Positions 51,898-61,343 are shown, numbered from the stretch's first letter. The stretch is 64,000 nucleotides of DNA from CAIKKV01 sp044346855 (GCA_044346855.1 JBIIYJ010000001.1:1-64000); one strand, 5' to 3'. Notes: a model not told the origin generated them from the sequence alone. Numbers and translations: made by a program.

Positions 51898-52106
51898 TCT
51901 CATCCAGCACGCTTCATTACCTGCACCAATCTCGCGTTCACTCGTCAATCTGATTTGATCCTGCTCGCCATGCCCCGAACCCTGCTCATTTTGAACCTTT
52001 GTTTTACCTGTTTCTCCTAGTTGACTCTCGTGCTATAATTATGGTAGCTGTGTGTACGAATTTATGTCATAGTAGTTGTGTGCGTAAAAACGTAAAGAGA
52101 GGGATT

Positions 52107-52463
52107 ATGAAAAACAAAGGCTTTACCCTGCTCGAAATAATGATCGTTGTGGCCATCATCGGACTGCTGGCAACAATCGGGATTCCGGCTTTCATCAAGG
52201 TCCGCCTAGAGTCCAGGAAGAATGCCTGCCTCAACGGACAGCGCATGGTGCGCGACGCGTTGGAGCAATGGTCGCTGTCGCACGAAGTCGCCTTGGGAAT
52301 GGAGATTCCCGACGATGGCAAAGCCGAGATCACGTCCTACATCAAGGGCAACGCGCTCCCGAAATGCCCCGAGGGCGATATCACGATCCAGGTCCCTGAT
52401 ACATTCGGAACCCCGGTGATGTGTCCGGTCGAGGCCTCCAGGGACATCCATTTCCTTCCCTGA
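52107..52463 (+). CDS. Mini-pilin / type II secretion pseudopilin 2
   Basis: 118 aa from ATG 52107 with AGAGAGGG ahead. Class III signal MKNKG then FTLLEIMIVVAIIGLLATIG (mature Phe1, Glu5). The globular part is related to pilin 1 (RMVRDALEQWSLSHE against RLVRDAIEQWAMANN; PKCPEGD against PYCPEGH). A paralogue produced by tandem duplication, or a minor subunit. No sigma54 motif precedes it; a TATAAT at 52033 in the leader region suggests separate sigma70 control. Confidence 0.9.
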   Translation: MKNKGFTLLEIMIVVAIIGLLATIGIPAFIKVRLESRKNACLNGQRMVRDALEQWSLSHEVALGMEIPDDGKAEITSYIKGNALPKCPEGDITIQVPDTFGTPVMCPVEASRDIHFLP

Positions 52464-52484
52464 AAGCACGTCCATATCGCCAGC

Positions 52485-52525
52485 GAAAAAGGCTTCCCGG
52501 GTGGGGAAGCCTTTTTCGTTTTCTT
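52485..52525 (+). terminator. Rho-independent terminator after pilin 2
   Basis: AAAAAGGCTTCCC, a short loop (GGGTG) and GGGAAGCCTTTTT form a 13-bp stem with a T-run. The sequence core (GGCTTCC/GGAAGCC) is like that of the first pilin terminator. Confidence 0.88.
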
Positions 52526-52534
52526 GTGGCGACC

Positions 52535-53641
52535 TTACAACCCTTCGTTGTAGTAAACATAAAGCCCGTCCTTGCCGGGCGCGACCAGGTCAAGCCTTCC
52601 CGTGCCGCGAAGGTCGGCCAGCGCGAAGTGAATCCCGCACCCCTTCCCTTCCCCGATGGGCCCATAGTCGATCACCTGCTTTGAAAACGACTCGCCTGTC
52701 CACTTGAAATAATAGATCCCGACATCGTCCCATTCCCCGGCCTCGTTGCCGTTGTGGGCCCGATGCCGCTTGCCCGTGACCAGTTCAGGCTTCCCGTCGC
52801 CGTCGATATCGATCCATTGCAGGTCATGGTACTGCGCGTTGTCGAGATCGATAGGATGATGAACCCAGGCGCGCTGCTCCGGACTTCCCGTCCAGTCGCT
52901 CCACCACAGCCCGTATCCGTGGGCGTTACCGGTGATGATCTCGTTCTTCCCGTCGCCGTTCAGGTCAACAACCAGCATCGGCACACTGGCAGCCCAGCCC
53001 CAAGGCGGCTTCGGGAAATCGGGATGCCAGATCCACTTGCCCGTCAGCGGGTCCGCGGGACACTCCAGCCAGCCGGTGCTCAGGACAATGTCCTTGCGCC
53101 CGTTTCCCGCCACATCGCCGCACCCCAGGCCGTGGCCCTGCTTCAGGCCCTCGGGAAATTCGAAGATCGTGATTCGCTCAAACTCCCCGGCGCCCTTCCC
53201 CGCCGCATCCTTCCTGAGTTTGAATATCTTCACGTCGCGGGTCGGCGGCGTGTTGGGAACCATTTCGGGCGTTCCGCAGCCGTCGATGTCCCAGGCCCGC
53301 GTGGTCTCCACGTTGCCGGTCTCGCCGATGACATGCTCCGCCCATTCCTTTTTCGGATCGCCCGGGTTCTCCCTCCACCGCAGCGCGTTCCCCCACCATC
53401 CGCCGGTCACAAAATCCAGCCTGCCGTCGCCGTTCACATCCAGGGCGATCGTGGAGAAATCATCATAGTACTCCCCGTAAGCCTTCACGGGCGCGACCGG
53501 GAACTTCCTGCGGAAATCCGGCCCCTGATACCAATAGGCGCCCGACACGATGTCGGGTATGCCGTCGCCGTTCACGTCAAATACGCCGGCCGACTCGAAC
53601 GTCTCGTCAGCCACCCAGACACGCTTCCACTTTAATGGCAT
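52535..53641 (-). CDS. FG-GAP/VCBS repeat protein
   Basis: 368 aa from ATG 53641, overlapping the upstream gene's stop by ten bases. Five to six repeats with the calcium-binding type core DVNGDGIPDIV, DVNGDGRLDFV, DLNGDGKNEII, DIDGDGKPELV, and a last one DLRGTGRLDLV. No signal peptide, so it may act in the cytoplasm or be exported by another route. A beta-propeller fold is expected. Last gene of the minus-strand cluster. Confidence 0.82.
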   Translation of the reverse strand: MPLKWKRVWVADETFESAGVFDVNGDGIPDIVSGAYWYQGPDFRRKFPVAPVKAYGEYYDDFSTIALDVNGDGRLDFVTGGWWGNALRWRENPGDPKKEWAEHVIGETGNVETTRAWDIDGCGTPEMVPNTPPTRDVKIFKLRKDAAGKGAGEFERITIFEFPEGLKQGHGLGCGDVAGNGRKDIVLSTGWLECPADPLTGKWIWHPDFPKPPWGWAASVPMLVVDLNGDGKNEIITGNAHGYGLWWSDWTGSPEQRAWVHHPIDLDNAQYHDLQWIDIDGDGKPELVTGKRHRAHNGNEAGEWDDVGIYYFKWTGESFSKQVIDYGPIGEGKGCGIHFALADLRGTGRLDLVAPGKDGLYVYYNEGL

Positions 53642-54735
53642 AAGGATGCTCCTTTCCAGCACAATTCCCTGATTCTGGCTGCCGCATAGACGAAATTCGC
53701 CCAGGACACATCGGGCGGAATCAAGTGATCCCACGCAGGTATATACCGCCCCTTTTCCAGCATCCGCTCCGCCCGCCGCACTTCCCGGTCAATGGCCTCC
53801 CGCCCCGCGGCCAGCGCCCGCTTGTCCAACCCGCCCAGGATCGCCAGCTCGGGATACTGCCGGCGAACCTCCAGAATGTCATTCCCCGCCTGCACTTCAA
53901 ACGGGAAGAAGAAGTTGATGCCATGCCGGGTCATGATGGAAACCAGTTCGCCGCAATCGCCATCGCTGTCGACCGAAAGCAGGGGCGTCCCCGCCTCCCG
54001 CGCAAACGCGGCTATCCGGTCGTAACACGGCATCATGAACGACTCGATCATGGCGGGCGAGATAAGGGATCCCTGCCGACCGGACATATCCTCCCAGATG
54101 TGGATATGCGCGATCTTCACCTCGGCCGCCACCCGGCGCCAGAGACCGATCCAAAGCTCCGTCAGATGCTCCATCATGTCCCGCACCAGTTCCGGATCGT
54201 CATAAAAGGCGACCAGCAGCGCCTCGGCCCCCATCAGGTCGCGTGGCATTCCGAAGACGCCGTAGGGAAACGTGCCCACCTGGACCGCCTCACCCGTCGC
54301 TGCCAGCCGCGTCCGGAAGGCTTCCCAATCAACGGCCTTGAATCGCGCCGGATCGTCCAACCGCAGCCGGTCGGCCTTGAGCCGGTCCCAATCCGCCCGC
54401 GTCTTGACGGGGTAATCCATGAACTCGGGGATGGACGCGCCGTCCCGCCGGTTCCGCATCGTGATGCCGCGGGAATCCCGGCTGACGACGAACCGCTCGT
54501 TCTCCTCCAGCACTTTGACTTCGAAAGCCGGAAACAGCCCTGATGGAACGCCGGGATTGGCGAACCCCGGATCGGCCCCGATTTCCCGCCCCACGTCCAG
54601 GTCAGGCTTGCCCGTTTCCGCCCGCCACCGCTCCAGCGTGGCGCCCCAGGGGGCCCATCCGAAACTGATGCCAAACGAAATCCGGTCGACCGGCTTCCCG
54701 GTCAGGCAGGCCACCAGCCGTTCGCCGGGGGTCAT
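53632..54735 (-). CDS. Uroporphyrinogen decarboxylase-like protein
   Basis: 367 aa. ATG 54735 is chosen because GGGGGGAG lies eight bases ahead; ATG 54756, overlapping the previous stop, is an alternative. It opens MTPGERLVACLTGKPVDRIS, as URO-D/MtaA/CmuA family proteins do, with HIWEDMSGRQGSLISP in the middle and PELAILGGLDKRALAAGREA later. In PVC genomes such proteins are usually not haem enzymes but probable methyltransferase or unknown roles in glycan loci. Coupled to a Gfo/Idh/MocA gene. Confidence 0.8.
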   Translation of the reverse strand: MTPGERLVACLTGKPVDRISFGISFGWAPWGATLERWRAETGKPDLDVGREIGADPGFANPGVPSGLFPAFEVKVLEENERFVVSRDSRGITMRNRRDGASIPEFMDYPVKTRADWDRLKADRLRLDDPARFKAVDWEAFRTRLAATGEAVQVGTFPYGVFGMPRDLMGAEALLVAFYDDPELVRDMMEHLTELWIGLWRRVAAEVKIAHIHIWEDMSGRQGSLISPAMIESFMMPCYDRIAAFAREAGTPLLSVDSDGDCGELVSIMTRHGINFFFPFEVQAGNDILEVRRQYPELAILGGLDKRALAAGREAIDREVRRAERMLEKGRYIPAWDHLIPPDVSWANFVYAAARIRELCWKGASLCH

Positions 54736-54752
54736 GACCGCGGCTCCCCCCA

Positions 54753-55811
54753 TCATACGCCCTTCCAGAGCTTCAGATACTGGCGGGCGACCTTCAGGTC
54801 CTCCAGCGCCTCGGCGGCCGTGCAGGTCGGAGGCCGTTCGCCGCGCACGGCGGCCACGAAATTCATGGCCTGCTGCCGCATGGCGTGCACCCAGGGCAGC
54901 TGGGGCTCGATCGTGACGGGCGCCACGCCGTTGCCGGGGTCCTTGAAGATTGTCACCCGGCCGGGCCGGTTGTTCGCCAGGGGCGCGGGCAGATCCACCC
55001 TGACCCACCCCTTCTGGAAGCAGACCAGCGCGGACTCCTGCCAGTCGACCGTCGTCTGGTAGGGCGTCATCTCCAGAACGCAGGCCACGCCGCTCGCGCT
55101 CCGGCCCGCGAACATCACGCCCGAGGGATCGGCATAACTCACCTCGTAAGGCTCGCCCAGCAGGTGGCGCATCAGATTGACCTGGTGGATGTAATAATTC
55201 ACAAAGCTGATGTAGAGGTCGTAGCTGGCCTTGTCCATGGAGGGATCCGCGGGATCCCATTCCATCTTGGGCGGGGCCCCTTCGGTACGGATCAGGTCGT
55301 TGAACCCCCCGGCAATCCAGTCGCCGGCCGGCATCAGGATCCGCACGTATCGCAGCGGGCCCAGTTCGCCGGACGCCTTGAGCGCGTCCACCTGGGCCTT
55401 GGCGTGCATGGTCGCAGGGTCGCTCCGCTTGTGGTAGCCCAGCATCATCCAGGTGCCGCTTTCCTTGACCGCGGCCGCGATCTTCTCGCCCATCGGAAGC
55501 GTCCCGGCCAGCGGCTTTTCCGTGAAGACCGGGATGCCCGCCTTGAGCAGCTCGGGCACCAGCGTGCCGTGCCGAGTGAACGGCTGGGAGGCCACAAGGG
55601 CGTCCAGCTTTTCCGCCTTGATCATCTCCACGTGGCTGGCGTAGACCTTCGGCACGCCGTAACGCGCAGCCACCCTGGCGCCCAGGTCCGGCTTGATCTC
55701 GGCCAGGGCCGCAACCTCGCAGTCCGGAACGGTCACATAATTTTTCAGGTGCGCGCACTGCCCCATGCCGCCCACCCCCACGAACCCGATTCGAACGACT
55801 TTCTTGTCCAT
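54753..55811 (-). CDS. Gfo/Idh/MocA oxidoreductase
   Basis: 352 aa. Rossmann start VVRIGFVGVGGMGQCAHLKN with GVGGMG, then EKP (TEKPLAGTLP) with the catalytic Lys. The HKRSDPATMH segment is as in sugar dehydrogenases. The tail (TCTAAEALEDLKVARQYLKL) is typical. It would oxidise or epimerise a sugar or inositol-type substrate with NAD(P). Next to the URO-D-like gene and downstream of GH4. Confidence 0.88.
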   Translation of the reverse strand: MDKKVVRIGFVGVGGMGQCAHLKNYVTVPDCEVAALAEIKPDLGARVAARYGVPKVYASHVEMIKAEKLDALVASQPFTRHGTLVPELLKAGIPVFTEKPLAGTLPMGEKIAAAVKESGTWMMLGYHKRSDPATMHAKAQVDALKASGELGPLRYVRILMPAGDWIAGGFNDLIRTEGAPPKMEWDPADPSMDKASYDLYISFVNYYIHQVNLMRHLLGEPYEVSYADPSGVMFAGRSASGVACVLEMTPYQTTVDWQESALVCFQKGWVRVDLPAPLANNRPGRVTIFKDPGNGVAPVTIEPQLPWVHAMRQQAMNFVAAVRGERPPTCTAAEALEDLKVARQYLKLWKGV

Positions 55812-55839
55812 CTTCTTCTCCTTAACAGGCGACCAGCCT

Positions 55840-55895
55840 ATAGCCTACAGCCTACAGCCTATAGCCTACAGCCTATAGCCTATAGCCTACAGCCC
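55840..55895. repeat. Heptamer tandem repeat, 8 x AYAGCCT
   Basis: Eight uninterrupted units, ATAGCCT or ACAGCCT in mixed order, the last being ACAGCCC. It fills the gap between the Gfo/Idh gene and the GH4 gene. Two degenerate units (ACAGCCT, ATATCCT) at 57404-57417 lie on the other side of the GH4 gene. Confidence 0.88.
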
Positions 55896-55900
55896 TCTGT

Positions 55901-57319
55901 TCACGCTTTCGCCAGTGTCCCGAACCGGTTGGCGATGGCCAGCGCCGGATCCAGGGGCACCTCCTTGCGGAGCACTTTCTTCGGCACCCGGATTTCCGGA
56001 ACGGCGCGCAGACGGCGTTTCTTGAACTGCGGCAGGTAGGCCCGCTGCTTTTCCAGCATTTCGCCCGTCATCTCCCGGACCTCCTTGAGCGTGCAGACCG
56101 CCGCCGTCAGCGGATCGAGCGCCGCCGCCTGCATGATCAGCTCCGGATCGCCGGTGAAACTGGCTTCCACGGTCAGCCCCTGGACCAGCACGTTGGTCAT
56201 GTTCAGCGCCGCACAGGCCGGCGGCAGGTCGCCGATCACCGTCGGCTGCAGCCCCTGGCGGTCGGCAAACACCGGCACCTCCACGCAGCAGCCGCGCGGC
56301 AGGTTGGTGATGAGCCCGTCGTTGCGCAGGTTGCCATTGAAACGGAACGGAACGCCCGTCTCCAGCCCCTCGATGATGTGCGAACAATATTCCGCGCTGC
56401 GGGGGCCCAGTTTCGTCGACTCGATCGACAGCGGATCGAGCCGCGCGAACTTGCCGGCGATCATCTTGCAGTACCGGTAATAGGCCCCGCTCTCGCCGCC
56501 GAAGGCGGGCTCATCGCAATACGCCTCCAGCGCCTTCTTGTTTTTCCTGAAATAGGGCAGGTATTCGGACAGGTGCCCCGTGCTCTCGGTCATGAAATAG
56601 CCGAAGTGGCGCATCACCTCGCCGCGCACCTTCTCGTTGACGTAGCTGCCCGGCTTCTCGAACTCCCGCTTCAACACCGGATACAGGTCGCGCCCCCGGT
56701 GCTCCAGCCGCAGAAACCAGGCCATGTGGTTGATGCCGGCGGCGGTGAAGTCGATTTCGCTTTTCTTCACGCCCGTGTAGCTGGCGATCAGGTCCATGGT
56801 CGTCTGCACGCCATGGCACAATCCCACGAACTGCAGCCCCGGCACCCGCCCGAGCGCCCAGCAGCACATGGCCATCGGGTTGGCATAGTTGAACAGCACG
56901 GCCTTCGGACATTCCTCCCGCATGACGTCGGCGATCGTCAGCAGCGCGGGAATGTGGCGCAGCGCGCGGAAGATGCCGCCCGGGCCCATGGTGTCGGCAA
57001 TGCAGTTGTCGACGCCGTATTTCAGCGGGATCCTGTAATCCAGCTCGAACACGTCCACACCGCCAACCTGGATCATGACCACCACGTAGTCCGCCCCGCG
57101 CAGCGCCTGCCGCAGGTTGGTCGTCGCCGTGACAGTGGCGTCCAGCCCGTTGTCCCGGATCATGCGTCCCACGAAGGCGTGCATCTTGTCGAGCCGCGTC
57201 CGGGTCTTGGCCATGAGCCGGAACTCGCTGCCGGCCAGGGCCGGGGTGGCGAGGAAATCCGCCATCAGGGTTTTGCAGAACACCAGACTTCCCGCGCCGA
57301 TCATCGCAATCCTGGCCAT
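55901..57319 (-). CDS. Glycoside hydrolase family 4 (alpha-galactosidase/glucuronidase-like)
   Basis: 472 aa from ATG 57319. NAD-binding start ARIAMIGAGSLVF, then NYANPMA (N146, P148), the metal-site cysteine C168 in GLCHGVQ and H198 in GINHMAWF. These are the hallmarks of GH4, which cleaves glycosides by an NAD-dependent redox mechanism with Mn2+. The CHG(V)Q variant is typical of AglA/MelA-type members; a glucuronidase or galactosidase is likely. The AraC gene is divergent. Confidence 0.92.
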   Translation of the reverse strand: MARIAMIGAGSLVFCKTLMADFLATPALAGSEFRLMAKTRTRLDKMHAFVGRMIRDNGLDATVTATTNLRQALRGADYVVVMIQVGGVDVFELDYRIPLKYGVDNCIADTMGPGGIFRALRHIPALLTIADVMREECPKAVLFNYANPMAMCCWALGRVPGLQFVGLCHGVQTTMDLIASYTGVKKSEIDFTAAGINHMAWFLRLEHRGRDLYPVLKREFEKPGSYVNEKVRGEVMRHFGYFMTESTGHLSEYLPYFRKNKKALEAYCDEPAFGGESGAYYRYCKMIAGKFARLDPLSIESTKLGPRSAEYCSHIIEGLETGVPFRFNGNLRNDGLITNLPRGCCVEVPVFADRQGLQPTVIGDLPPACAALNMTNVLVQGLTVEASFTGDPELIMQAAALDPLTAAVCTLKEVREMTGEMLEKQRAYLPQFKKRRLRAVPEIRVPKKVLRKEVPLDPALAIANRFGTLAKA

Positions 57320-57403
57320 AGCGACCCCTCCGTTCCAATTGACCGTCATTGCCGTATTGACGGCCGGTTCAAACTGCCCTAACATCCGCCCGATGATCAG
57401 GAA

Positions 57404-57417
57404 ACAGCCTATATCCT
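57404..57417. repeat. Degenerate heptamer pair on the 5' side of the GH4 gene
   Basis: ACAGCCT-ATATCCT; weak continuation of the heptamer family, in the divergent promoter region. Confidence 0.4.
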
Positions 57418-57476
57418 ATAAATACAGGCCGCCGCCGTAAATGGCCAGACTTGCCATTTGTTGACAATTATTGCCT

Positions 57477-58229
57477 ATGACAAAACCCGCCCAACTGCTG
57501 CACATCGGCCACCTGCACCCCAGCCCCCGCTGGCGGATCGCCGACCATCACCACGCCTTCCACGAACTGATCGTGCCGGTGCGGGGCCGCATGACGCTCC
57601 GCTGCCCCGATGGCCGGTTCGCCATTGGAACGGGCGACATCCTGATCTATCCCGCCGGCATGCCGCACGAGGAGGAATCGGACCCGGCCGATCCCATCGA
57701 AAGCTTTTTCCTCTCGCTGACGGGCACCGCCATCCGGGGGCGGTCCCTGCTGCGCCGCCACGACCACAGCGGCCGGATGCGCCAGCTGATCCGCTGGCTC
57801 TATGCCGACCAGTTTGCGGAGGATCCCCTCGCTCGAACCGAAAGGGCGGCCCTCTTCCAGGCGCTGCTGGCGCGTTTTTTCAGGGAAGACCAGGGCCCCG
57901 AGCCGGAGCTGGCGCAGCAGATCCGATCCCTGGTGCGGGGTCACCTCGGCGAACGCCTGACGCTCGACAGGCTCGCGAAAGAGGCGCGGCTCAGCCGGTT
58001 TTACTTCGTGCGGACGTATCGCCGCCTGACCGGCCAGTCGCCCATGAAGGACGTCCGGCGCCTGCGCCTGGAATACGCGCGCGACCTGATCATCACCACC
58101 AAGCTGCCCCTGAAGGAGATCGCCATCAAGGCCGGACTGGGAACGCCCTACGCCCTCTCCCGGCTGTTCAACCGGTACTTCGACATGCCGCCCGGGGCCT
58201 TCCGCCGTTCGCTCAACGAGCCGGCCTGA
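57477..58229 (+). CDS. AraC-family transcriptional regulator
   Basis: 250 aa from ATG 57477 (the frame opens six bases earlier at TTG). An N-terminal cupin domain (HAFHELIVPVRGRMTLR, YPAGMPHEEE) binds a sugar ligand. Two C-terminal HTH motifs follow: LTLDRLAKEARLSRFYFVRT and LPLKEIAIKAGLGTPYALSR. Divergent from GH4 across a 157-base region and convergent with the heparinase-like gene (17-base overlap of ends). It is the obvious local regulator of the glycan cluster. Confidence 0.92.
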   Translation: MTKPAQLLHIGHLHPSPRWRIADHHHAFHELIVPVRGRMTLRCPDGRFAIGTGDILIYPAGMPHEEESDPADPIESFFLSLTGTAIRGRSLLRRHDHSGRMRQLIRWLYADQFAEDPLARTERAALFQALLARFFREDQGPEPELAQQIRSLVRGHLGERLTLDRLAKEARLSRFYFVRTYRRLTGQSPMKDVRRLRLEYARDLIITTKLPLKEIAIKAGLGTPYALSRLFNRYFDMPPGAFRRSLNEPA

Positions 58230-60162
58230 CCCCGTCACCGGGCTCGCCGAAGGGATGGATCGCCAGCTCAGGCAGCGCCGCGCCGGCACGGATGCGCACC
58301 GATTCCCCGCCGGCGGAAAGCAGGATCCGCAACCCCTCCGGCGCCGTTGATCCCGCCGGGAACGCGCGGATTTCCGTCACCAGCAGGCACCGGGTCGCGG
58401 CCGCCCCGGAAGTCGCTTTCAGCAGGTGCAGCGTCCCATCCTGGCGACCGCCGGAATGGAACCGGGGCTGCAACTCCGTGACCGCGGAAACGGGAAGCGG
58501 CGACTGGAACCGGATGAGGCAGGCGCCCTTTTCCCCCCGCCCGGAAAACACGCCCGCCCCTGACGGCTCGACCGGGAAACCTGTATGGAACAAGGCCGAT
58601 AACACGACCGGTTTCCCGCTCTCGACGGCGTCCAGGATGACCCAGGCGTCGGGCCGGATATACACAACATGCCGGCGCAGGGAAACCAGCCCATGCGATT
58701 CCGGGTACGCCGCCGTCATGTCGGCAACGCAGCGGTCCCATGCCCCGTGGTGCTCCGCGCCCACCATGAACGGATACCGGCGGCTCCGGCGGAACGGCAG
58801 ATCCTCCAGCCATTCCGACTGTTCGCCCAGCTGGCCCTGTCCGTCAATCAGCAGGGTGTTATGGTAGGACGTATCTTTGTAGACATACCCCGGGTGGCGC
58901 AGGATCCATCCGCCATGCGCAAAAATCTGGAGTTCGCCGTTGTTCGGCTGCATGTGGCCGCCGCCGAGGGGATGACTGAACCGCTTCGCCGCGTGATGGC
59001 CGACATTGGGCCCGCATTTCACCGAACAGGCGGATTCGGTTCCGCTCCAGTTTTCGCGCATCACGGCGATGCCGAAATCGTCCATATAATCAAAGGGCTG
59101 CCGGCCGGTCGGCGCCGTCGGCTTGACCGCAGGATCGTATAACAGGAACGAGAACGGGCCGGCCCCGATGGCGCCACTGCGGAGTATTTCATCCGCAAAC
59201 CACTGGGCCTCCCCATCCTTCAGACGGCTCGCCAGGACCCGGAGGACGGCTTCGTATCCGAAAACGGGGCCGTGCGCGTCGCCCTGGTGGAAAAAGAGGT
59301 CGTCAGCCTTCCAGGAGGCGCGGGGAATGCTTTGCGCATGGACCGCCCGGGCGTGCCGGGAAAGCCAGGGGGTGGTCTCGTACAAGTCAAAGCCGAACAT
59401 GGCTTCCGCCAGGAGAAAGCTGATCGTCAGGTAGGCGGCGTAATAGCCGCCATACATGAGCCCTTCGGGGGAGACGCCGTCGGGGCCGAGCGCCCTGCTC
59501 TGGCAGTGCATTTTCTCCCACGACAGGTTGGCGATCGGAGCGACATCGGGCCGCTCCCCGTAAAGGCAGGCGGCGGTGGCGGCCAGGCCGCCAAGAACAA
59601 CCGCGGAAATATTCCAGGTATAGCCGAACGGCTCCCCGGACCGGTACGACGCCCAGGCATCGAACACGCTGCGGCTGCGGGCATACAGCGTCTCCACATG
59701 CCGGCCGCGGGTTTCCCCGTCAACGTCATGCCACAACCAATCGAGCGCAAACGCGAAGCCGCGCGCCCAGTGACCGTAGATCAGGCTGTGGCCCCAATCC
59801 GGCTCGCCTCCCAGCCGCTGCATGAGAAGCTCGATCCGGGTACGATAGCGCGGCTCGCCGCACAGGCGGTACAGCAGGGCCAGATGGATCAGGTGCTCCC
59901 CGAGCTGGCGGACGTCAAACACGGCAGGCGGCAGCCCCATCAGCTTGTCAGGCAGGGGCAGCGCCGCGAGCCGGTCCCCCTCCCGGCGCAGATCCGCGAA
60001 CCAGCCGGCCCACGGTTCGGTTTCCAGGCGTCCGCGCAGGCGATCGAAATCCCCCTCTGATCCCAGCATCCGGGGATGGACGCCCAGCAGGCGGGTCTCA
60101 ACCGGAGTGGCGCTGTTGATGACATCCGACTCGGCAAGGGATTCGCACCGCGTTTTTTTCAT
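58213..60162 (-). CDS. Heparinase II/III-like polysaccharide lyase
   Basis: 649 aa with no clear signal peptide. An alpha/alpha toroid fills residues about 30-350 (LIHLALLYRLCGEPRYR, SLIYGHWARGFAFALDWLWH, PFGYTWNISAVVLGGLAATA). The heparinase II/III beta-sandwich begins about 390 with the motif FSHPLGGGHMQPNNGELQIF, a GGWILRHPGY turn and SYHNTLLIDGQGQ. This family eliminates uronic-acid polysaccharides such as alginate, heparin or oligoalginate. It lies two bases from the gene upstream. Confidence 0.87.
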   Translation of the reverse strand: MKKTRCESLAESDVINSATPVETRLLGVHPRMLGSEGDFDRLRGRLETEPWAGWFADLRREGDRLAALPLPDKLMGLPPAVFDVRQLGEHLIHLALLYRLCGEPRYRTRIELLMQRLGGEPDWGHSLIYGHWARGFAFALDWLWHDVDGETRGRHVETLYARSRSVFDAWASYRSGEPFGYTWNISAVVLGGLAATAACLYGERPDVAPIANLSWEKMHCQSRALGPDGVSPEGLMYGGYYAAYLTISFLLAEAMFGFDLYETTPWLSRHARAVHAQSIPRASWKADDLFFHQGDAHGPVFGYEAVLRVLASRLKDGEAQWFADEILRSGAIGAGPFSFLLYDPAVKPTAPTGRQPFDYMDDFGIAVMRENWSGTESACSVKCGPNVGHHAAKRFSHPLGGGHMQPNNGELQIFAHGGWILRHPGYVYKDTSYHNTLLIDGQGQLGEQSEWLEDLPFRRSRRYPFMVGAEHHGAWDRCVADMTAAYPESHGLVSLRRHVVYIRPDAWVILDAVESGKPVVLSALFHTGFPVEPSGAGVFSGRGEKGACLIRFQSPLPVSAVTELQPRFHSGGRQDGTLHLLKATSGAAATRCLLVTEIRAFPAGSTAPEGLRILLSAGGESVRIRAGAALPELAIHPFGEPGDGVRPAR

Positions 60163-60163
60163 T

Positions 60164-61324
60164 TTAAAATAGCCGGTTCGGTTTGCTCCACTTGATGCGC
60201 GAGACGAACAGCGCGTTGTTGCTGCCGTACCGCTCGCAGACCGTGCAGTCGTAGTTGTCCGGCCCGGTTGTCTGCATCCACTCGCTGACCACCACCCAGG
60301 TCTCGCCGGCGGACGCGGTGCAAATGCCGAAATTGCCGAGGCGCGCCCCGCGCTCCGGCACCACGGGCCGCTCGGTCGAGCGGATCAGGCAGAGTCGCTC
60401 GGGATCGACACGCGCCATGAAAAGCGGCGCGCGGTGGCGGAACACGTGGTCGTTGTTCGCCCCCCGGCGGGTGTACACCAGGAACAACCCGTCGCTGTGC
60501 GTGACCCAGTGCTGCTGGGTGTTGTAGTTGCCGATCTGGCTGCCGTCGTCCCACGTCCAAGGGCGGGGCGGACCGAAAGCCAGCCCGTCGTCCCCCGCCG
60601 CCACATAGCCGCGCACGTCGTTTCGCAGGGTCAGGAAAAACCGCCCGTTGAAGCAGGCCAGGGAGGGCTCGCAGAAGCCCCGCGGCTCGGGGCAGATCAG
60701 GTCCGGCCCCCGAGCCTTGAAGGTCACGTCCTTCCCGTCGAACCCGCAGCGCATCACGGACGCCTTGTAGCAGCCGGTGGTGTCGTCCTTGGCCCGGAAA
60801 TAGATCGGCAGCAGGATGTCGCCGTCCGGCAGGTCATACCGCTGCACGCAGCCCGCGCCCGAATTGAAATGGGCCGGATCGTCCGGCGGCATCGCCACGA
60901 TCGTCCAGGGGGACCACAGGCGGGCGGCTTCGTCATACACGCTGAAATAGGTGGAACGGGGCCTGTTCCCGTGCACCAGGTTGTCGTCCCGGTACTGGGC
61001 CAGGTGGCCGGTCAGCAGCAGCTTGCCGCTTTTCGCATGCCATGTGGGCGTTCCGTCGCAGGGGCAATCCTCGGTCCCGTCCGCAGTGGCGCGCCGCACG
61101 AGGCCCGGCTGCCCGGCCGGCCCCGTCCACGTGCGGCCGAAATCGTCGCTGCGCAGCTCGTTTATCCCGTAGAAAATGTCGCTGCCCGTGATCCGCAGCT
61201 TCTGCGTCGTCACCACGGCCGTGTTCGGCGGAATGACCCCGCCGCGGGTCTGCACCCAGCAGGTTTTCCGGTCATACCCGCTGTGGATGATCTGCGTTTC
61301 AACCGAATAGTCCAGTTCGTCCAT
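60164..61324 (-). CDS. Sialidase-fold (BNR-like) protein
   Basis: 386 aa from ATG 61324. Propeller elements with Asp-box-like turns are visible (RSDDFGRTWTGPAGQ, TWHAKSGKLLLTGH, LPDGDILLPIYFRA, SLACFNGRFFLTLRND). The layout suits exo-alpha-sialidase (GH33) or related six-bladed glycosidases, but the Arg triad was not confirmed. No signal peptide. It lies in the same minus-strand cluster, downstream of the hydrolase gene. Confidence 0.72.
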   Translation of the reverse strand: MDELDYSVETQIIHSGYDRKTCWVQTRGGVIPPNTAVVTTQKLRITGSDIFYGINELRSDDFGRTWTGPAGQPGLVRRATADGTEDCPCDGTPTWHAKSGKLLLTGHLAQYRDDNLVHGNRPRSTYFSVYDEAARLWSPWTIVAMPPDDPAHFNSGAGCVQRYDLPDGDILLPIYFRAKDDTTGCYKASVMRCGFDGKDVTFKARGPDLICPEPRGFCEPSLACFNGRFFLTLRNDVRGYVAAGDDGLAFGPPRPWTWDDGSQIGNYNTQQHWVTHSDGLFLVYTRRGANNDHVFRHRAPLFMARVDPERLCLIRSTERPVVPERGARLGNFGICTASAGETWVVVSEWMQTTGPDNYDCTVCERYGSNNALFVSRIKWSKPNRLF

Positions 61325-61343
61325 GACACCGCTCGTTTCGCTG

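Noticed and set aside
53632..55758. Long frame covering the URO-D-like and Gfo/Idh genes
   Set aside because: The N-terminal half is an out-of-frame translation of the Gfo/Idh gene; the real URO-D-like gene starts near 54735.
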